This document shows positions 61,729 to 64,000 of a stretch of 64,000 bases of DNA, piece by piece. Each line of letters opens with the position of its first letter. Position 1 is the first letter of the stretch. Source of the stretch: Brevundimonas sp. NIBR10 (GTDB lineage Bacteria > Pseudomonadota > Alphaproteobacteria > Caulobacterales > Caulobacteraceae); the NCBI RefSeq assembly GCF_027912515.1, contig NZ_CP115464.1:3263501-3327500 (forward strand). The letters run 5' to 3'. The notes beneath the pieces were generated by a model. It saw only the letters and a program-made list of their open reading frames with translations. It ran no database searches and had not been told where the DNA came from. Both the position numbers and the translations under genes were made by a program.

Positions 61729-63249
61729 ATGCAAACTCCTGACCGCAATTCCGAGGCCCTTCGCCACATCCTGGTGGTCGGCGGCGGCACGGCCGGCTGG
61801 ATGGCGGCTGCGGCCCTGTCCCGGCTCTCGGGCAACGGCGTGACCCGGGTCTCGGTCGTCGAGTCCGAAGAAATCGGGACGGTCGGGGTCGGAGAGGCGA
61901 CCATCCCGCCGATCGTCAGCTTCAACGGCCTGCTCGGCATCGACGAGGCCGACTTCATGCGGGCCACCCAGGCGACGTTCAAGCTCGGCATCGAGTTCGT
62001 GGACTGGGGCCTGACCGGTAGCCGCTACATCCATCCGTTCGGCCCATTCGGCGTGGACATGGACGGCGTCCAGTTTCACCAGCACTGGCTGCGACAGCGC
62101 GCCGACGGCGATACCTCGCCCCTGGGCGCCTACAACCTCAGCACCGTCGCGTCCGAGGCCGGTCGGTTTGTCAAGCCGGACCGCGATGCCCCGCCCGCGC
62201 TGCAGACGCTGAAGTACGCCTATCATTTCGACGCCGGTCTCTATGCCCGCTACCTGCGGCGCCATGCGGAGGCCAGGGGAGTCGTCCGGCACGAAGGTCG
62301 GATCGTCGACACCGTGCTGCGGGCGGACGACGGCTTCGTCGAGGCGGTGGTCCTTGCCGATGGTCGGCGGCTGGAAGCGGACCTGTTCATCGACTGCTCG
62401 GGCTTTCAGGGCCTGTTCATCGAGAAGGCCATGCACGCGGGTTATGAGGACTGGTCACACTGGCTGCCCTGCGACAGGGCGCTGGCGGTTCCCACAGAGC
62501 GGCTGACGACCCTGACCCCATTCACGCGGTCCACGGCCGGGTCCGCCGGGTGGCGCTGGCGTATTCCGCTGCAGCACCGCACCGGTAACGGCCACGTCTA
62601 TTGCAGCAGCCATATCTCGGACGATCAGGCCCGCGCCGAGCTGATGGCCGGCCTGGACGCCCCCGCGCTCGACGAACCCCGCGCGCTCCGCTTCGTGACC
62701 GGGCGGCGCAGGTCACAATGGATCAAGAACTGCGTCTCGCTGGGCTTGGCGTCGGGATTCCTGGAGCCGCTGGAATCCACCAGCATCCACCTGATCCAGA
62801 GCGGGATCTCCAAGCTGATGACGATGATGCCTGACAGGCATTTCGATCCGCTTCTGATCGCCGAATACAACCGGCTCTCGCAACAGCAGTTCGAGCAGGT
62901 CCGCGACTTCATCATCCTGCACTACAAGGCGACGGTGCGCGACGACACGGCCTTCTGGCGTCAGGTTCGCGACATGCCGATCCCCGACACCCTGGCGCGC
63001 AAGATCGACCTGTTCCGCGCCACGGGCAGGCTGTTCCGATACGAGGACGAACTGTTCAGCGAGGCCAGCTGGATCGCCGTACTTCTGGGCCAGGGCGTCA
63101 TGCCCCGGACCTATGAGCCCCTGGCCGATACCCTCCCCGCAGCCCTGGTCCAGAAACGGATGAGCGTCCTGACCCGGGTCATCGGCGATCTCGTCGCCCA
63201 GATGCCCCGGCATGAGGATTTCATCTCAAGCTACTGCCGGGCGTCCTGA
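61729..63249 (+). CDS. Flavin-dependent halogenase, tryptophan-halogenase family (copy 5)
   Basis: 506-residue enzyme with intact GGGTAGW near residue 18, GVGEATIP near 53, catalytic Lys85 (ATFKLG), signature GWRWRIP near 267 and EPLEST near 341. It stands alone on the plus strand, divergent from the DUF6445 gene, and resembles copies 2 and 4 more than copy 3. The ribosome site is weak (GAGG 16 bases upstream), so initiation may be leaderless. Substrate unknown. Confidence 0.87.
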   Translation: MQTPDRNSEALRHILVVGGGTAGWMAAAALSRLSGNGVTRVSVVESEEIGTVGVGEATIPPIVSFNGLLGIDEADFMRATQATFKLGIEFVDWGLTGSRYIHPFGPFGVDMDGVQFHQHWLRQRADGDTSPLGAYNLSTVASEAGRFVKPDRDAPPALQTLKYAYHFDAGLYARYLRRHAEARGVVRHEGRIVDTVLRADDGFVEAVVLADGRRLEADLFIDCSGFQGLFIEKAMHAGYEDWSHWLPCDRALAVPTERLTTLTPFTRSTAGSAGWRWRIPLQHRTGNGHVYCSSHISDDQARAELMAGLDAPALDEPRALRFVTGRRRSQWIKNCVSLGLASGFLEPLESTSIHLIQSGISKLMTMMPDRHFDPLLIAEYNRLSQQQFEQVRDFIILHYKATVRDDTAFWRQVRDMPIPDTLARKIDLFRATGRLFRYEDELFSEASWIAVLLGQGVMPRTYEPLADTLPAALVQKRMSVLTRVIGDLVAQMPRHEDFISSYCRAS

Positions 63250-63252
63250 CAG

Positions 63253-63278
63253 AAAAGGCGTCATCCGAAGATGACGCC
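63253..63278 (-). terminator. Intrinsic terminator after the aldehyde dehydrogenase
   Basis: Read on the minus strand, a 9-base-pair stem (GGCGTCATC / GATGACGCC) closes a TTCG tetraloop and is followed by TTTT. It lies 32 bases past the dehydrogenase stop and 3 bases after the convergent halogenase stop. Confidence 0.88.
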
Positions 63279-63310
63279 TGTCCGTTACAACCAGAATTTG
63301 GAGCCGGCGA

Positions 63311-64000
63311 TCAGCTCCAGCTGTAGGCCGTCTTGTGCTGGGTGAAGAACTCGGCGGCGTTGTAGCCCTGCTCGCGGGCACCGTAGCTGGACTTCTTCGA
63401 TCCGCCGAAACCGACGTGGTAGTCGACACCCGCCGTGGCCAGATTGACCATCACCATCCCGGCCTTGGCCCGGCGCTGGAAGTCGCGGGCGTATTTCAGC
63501 GAGGTCGTGGCGATCCCCGCCGACAGACCGAACTCGACCCCGTTGGCGATCTCTAGGGCTTCGTCATAGCTCTTGACGCGGATGGTCGAGGCGACGGGGC
63601 CGAACACTTCTTCGGTGTTGATCACGGCGTCCGGAGATGTGTCGGCGATCAGGGTCGGCTGGACGTACCAGCCCGGATTGTCGAGGTTCAGACGGTTGCC
63701 GCCGGTGACGATCCGCCCGCCGGCCGAGCGCGCGATGTCGATGTATTTGTAGCTGGTCTCCATCTGGCTCTCGGACACCGCCGGACCCATCTGGGTCGTC
63801 GGGTCGAGGGCATCGCCGACCTTCAGGGCGCGGACCTTTTCGCCCAGGGCCTCCACGAAGCGATCATGAATGCCGTCCTGCACGATCAGGCGGCTGGAGG
63901 CCGTGCAGCGTTGGCCCGTGGCGAAGAAGGAGCCGTCGAGCGCGATGGCCACGGCGCGGTCGAGGTCCGCATCGTCCAGAACGACCAGCGGGTTCTTGCC
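63311..64000 (-). CDS. Aldehyde dehydrogenase, C-terminal part (cut by right edge)
   Basis: The visible 229 residues are the C-terminal half of an NAD(P)-dependent aldehyde dehydrogenase. They open with GKNPLVVLDDADLD, then GQRCTASSR with the catalytic Cys, the EEVFGPVAS motif with its conserved Glu near 125, and the GFGGSKKSSYG end region. The ending (FFTQHKTAYSW) is like alpha-ketoglutarate-semialdehyde dehydrogenases, the last step of the oxidative pentose pathway, which fits the XylB-like gene, but this is inference. A succinate-semialdehyde role is possible. Confidence 0.85.
   Translation of the reverse strand, partial: GKNPLVVLDDADLDRAVAIALDGSFFATGQRCTASSRLIVQDGIHDRFVEALGEKVRALKVGDALDPTTQMGPAVSESQMETSYKYIDIARSAGGRIVTGGNRLNLDNPGWYVQPTLIADTSPDAVINTEEVFGPVASTIRVKSYDEALEIANGVEFGLSAGIATTSLKYARDFQRRAKAGMVMVNLATAGVDYHVGFGGSKKSSYGAREQGYNAAEFFTQHKTAYSWS

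Overview
The window is GC-rich, densely coded alphaproteobacterial DNA. The alleles point to the order Caulobacterales, probably a Brevundimonas-like organism: long TonB-dependent receptors of the Xanthomonas/Caulobacter type, a XylB-like sugar dehydrogenase, flavin-dependent halogenases beside receptors, and SapC/cupin/DUF6445 partners. This placement comes from gene content and protein motifs only.

Layout. (1) 1-3454 is general: the start of a secreted protein running off the left edge, a ferredoxin-NADP reductase, a chorismate mutase, a single-domain Hpt protein coupled to an amino-acid permease, and a tRNA-Lys(CTT). (2) 3521-9964 is a sugar-handling block: XylB-like dehydrogenase, secreted esterase, FucP-type permease, secreted aldose epimerase, AraD1/GguC-family protein and an orphan cysteine-repeat secreted protein. 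(3) 9972-26084 is a hemicellulose block: SMP-30 lactonase, three secreted GH3 enzymes, GH51, cytoplasmic GH43, a Tat-exported Gfo/Idh/MocA oxidoreductase and two ACS-type MFS carriers. (4) 26085-28694 encodes a glucokinase-like domain fused to PAS, histidine kinase and receiver domains. (5) 28902-36640 is halogenase module 1: MFS carrier, halogenase, cupin, SapC and TonB receptor. (6) 36863-46264 holds two LacI regulators, a CE4-like deacetylase, a GDSL esterase, ManD-type dehydratase, GH67 alpha-glucuronidase and GH10 xylanase. (7) 46322-51770 holds secreted GH43, a beta-sandwich-like secreted protein, GH9 and a cation/proton antiporter. (8) 51916-63249 is halogenase module 2: three halogenases in an operon, a second TonB receptor, cupin, DUF6445 protein and a fifth halogenase. 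(9) The right edge holds a partial aldehyde dehydrogenase.

How it fits together. Outside the cell or in the periplasm, GH10, GH67, GH43, GH51, GH3 and esterases would strip glucurono-arabinoxylan, while GH9 and GH3 enzymes add beta-glucan activity. The TonB receptors and MFS carriers import the products. Cytoplasmic GH43, the XylB-like dehydrogenase, lactonase, AraD1-family protein, ManD and aldehyde dehydrogenase fit oxidative pentose and glucuronate catabolism, although the aldonate dehydratase and several other steps are not in the window.

Regulation looks layered. Sites with a TAGCGCTA core resemble the xyl-box and match the presence of two LacI proteins. Nine intergenic sites share a TCAGAC core, best seen as the palindrome ATGTCAGACAT. 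This has the shape of a FadR-type GntR operator, but no GntR gene is present here. The two most unusual items are the kinase whose N-terminus resembles a glucokinase that kept its sugar-binding residues but lost its ATP loops, and the halogenase operon that includes one member with the catalytic lysine replaced by arginine.
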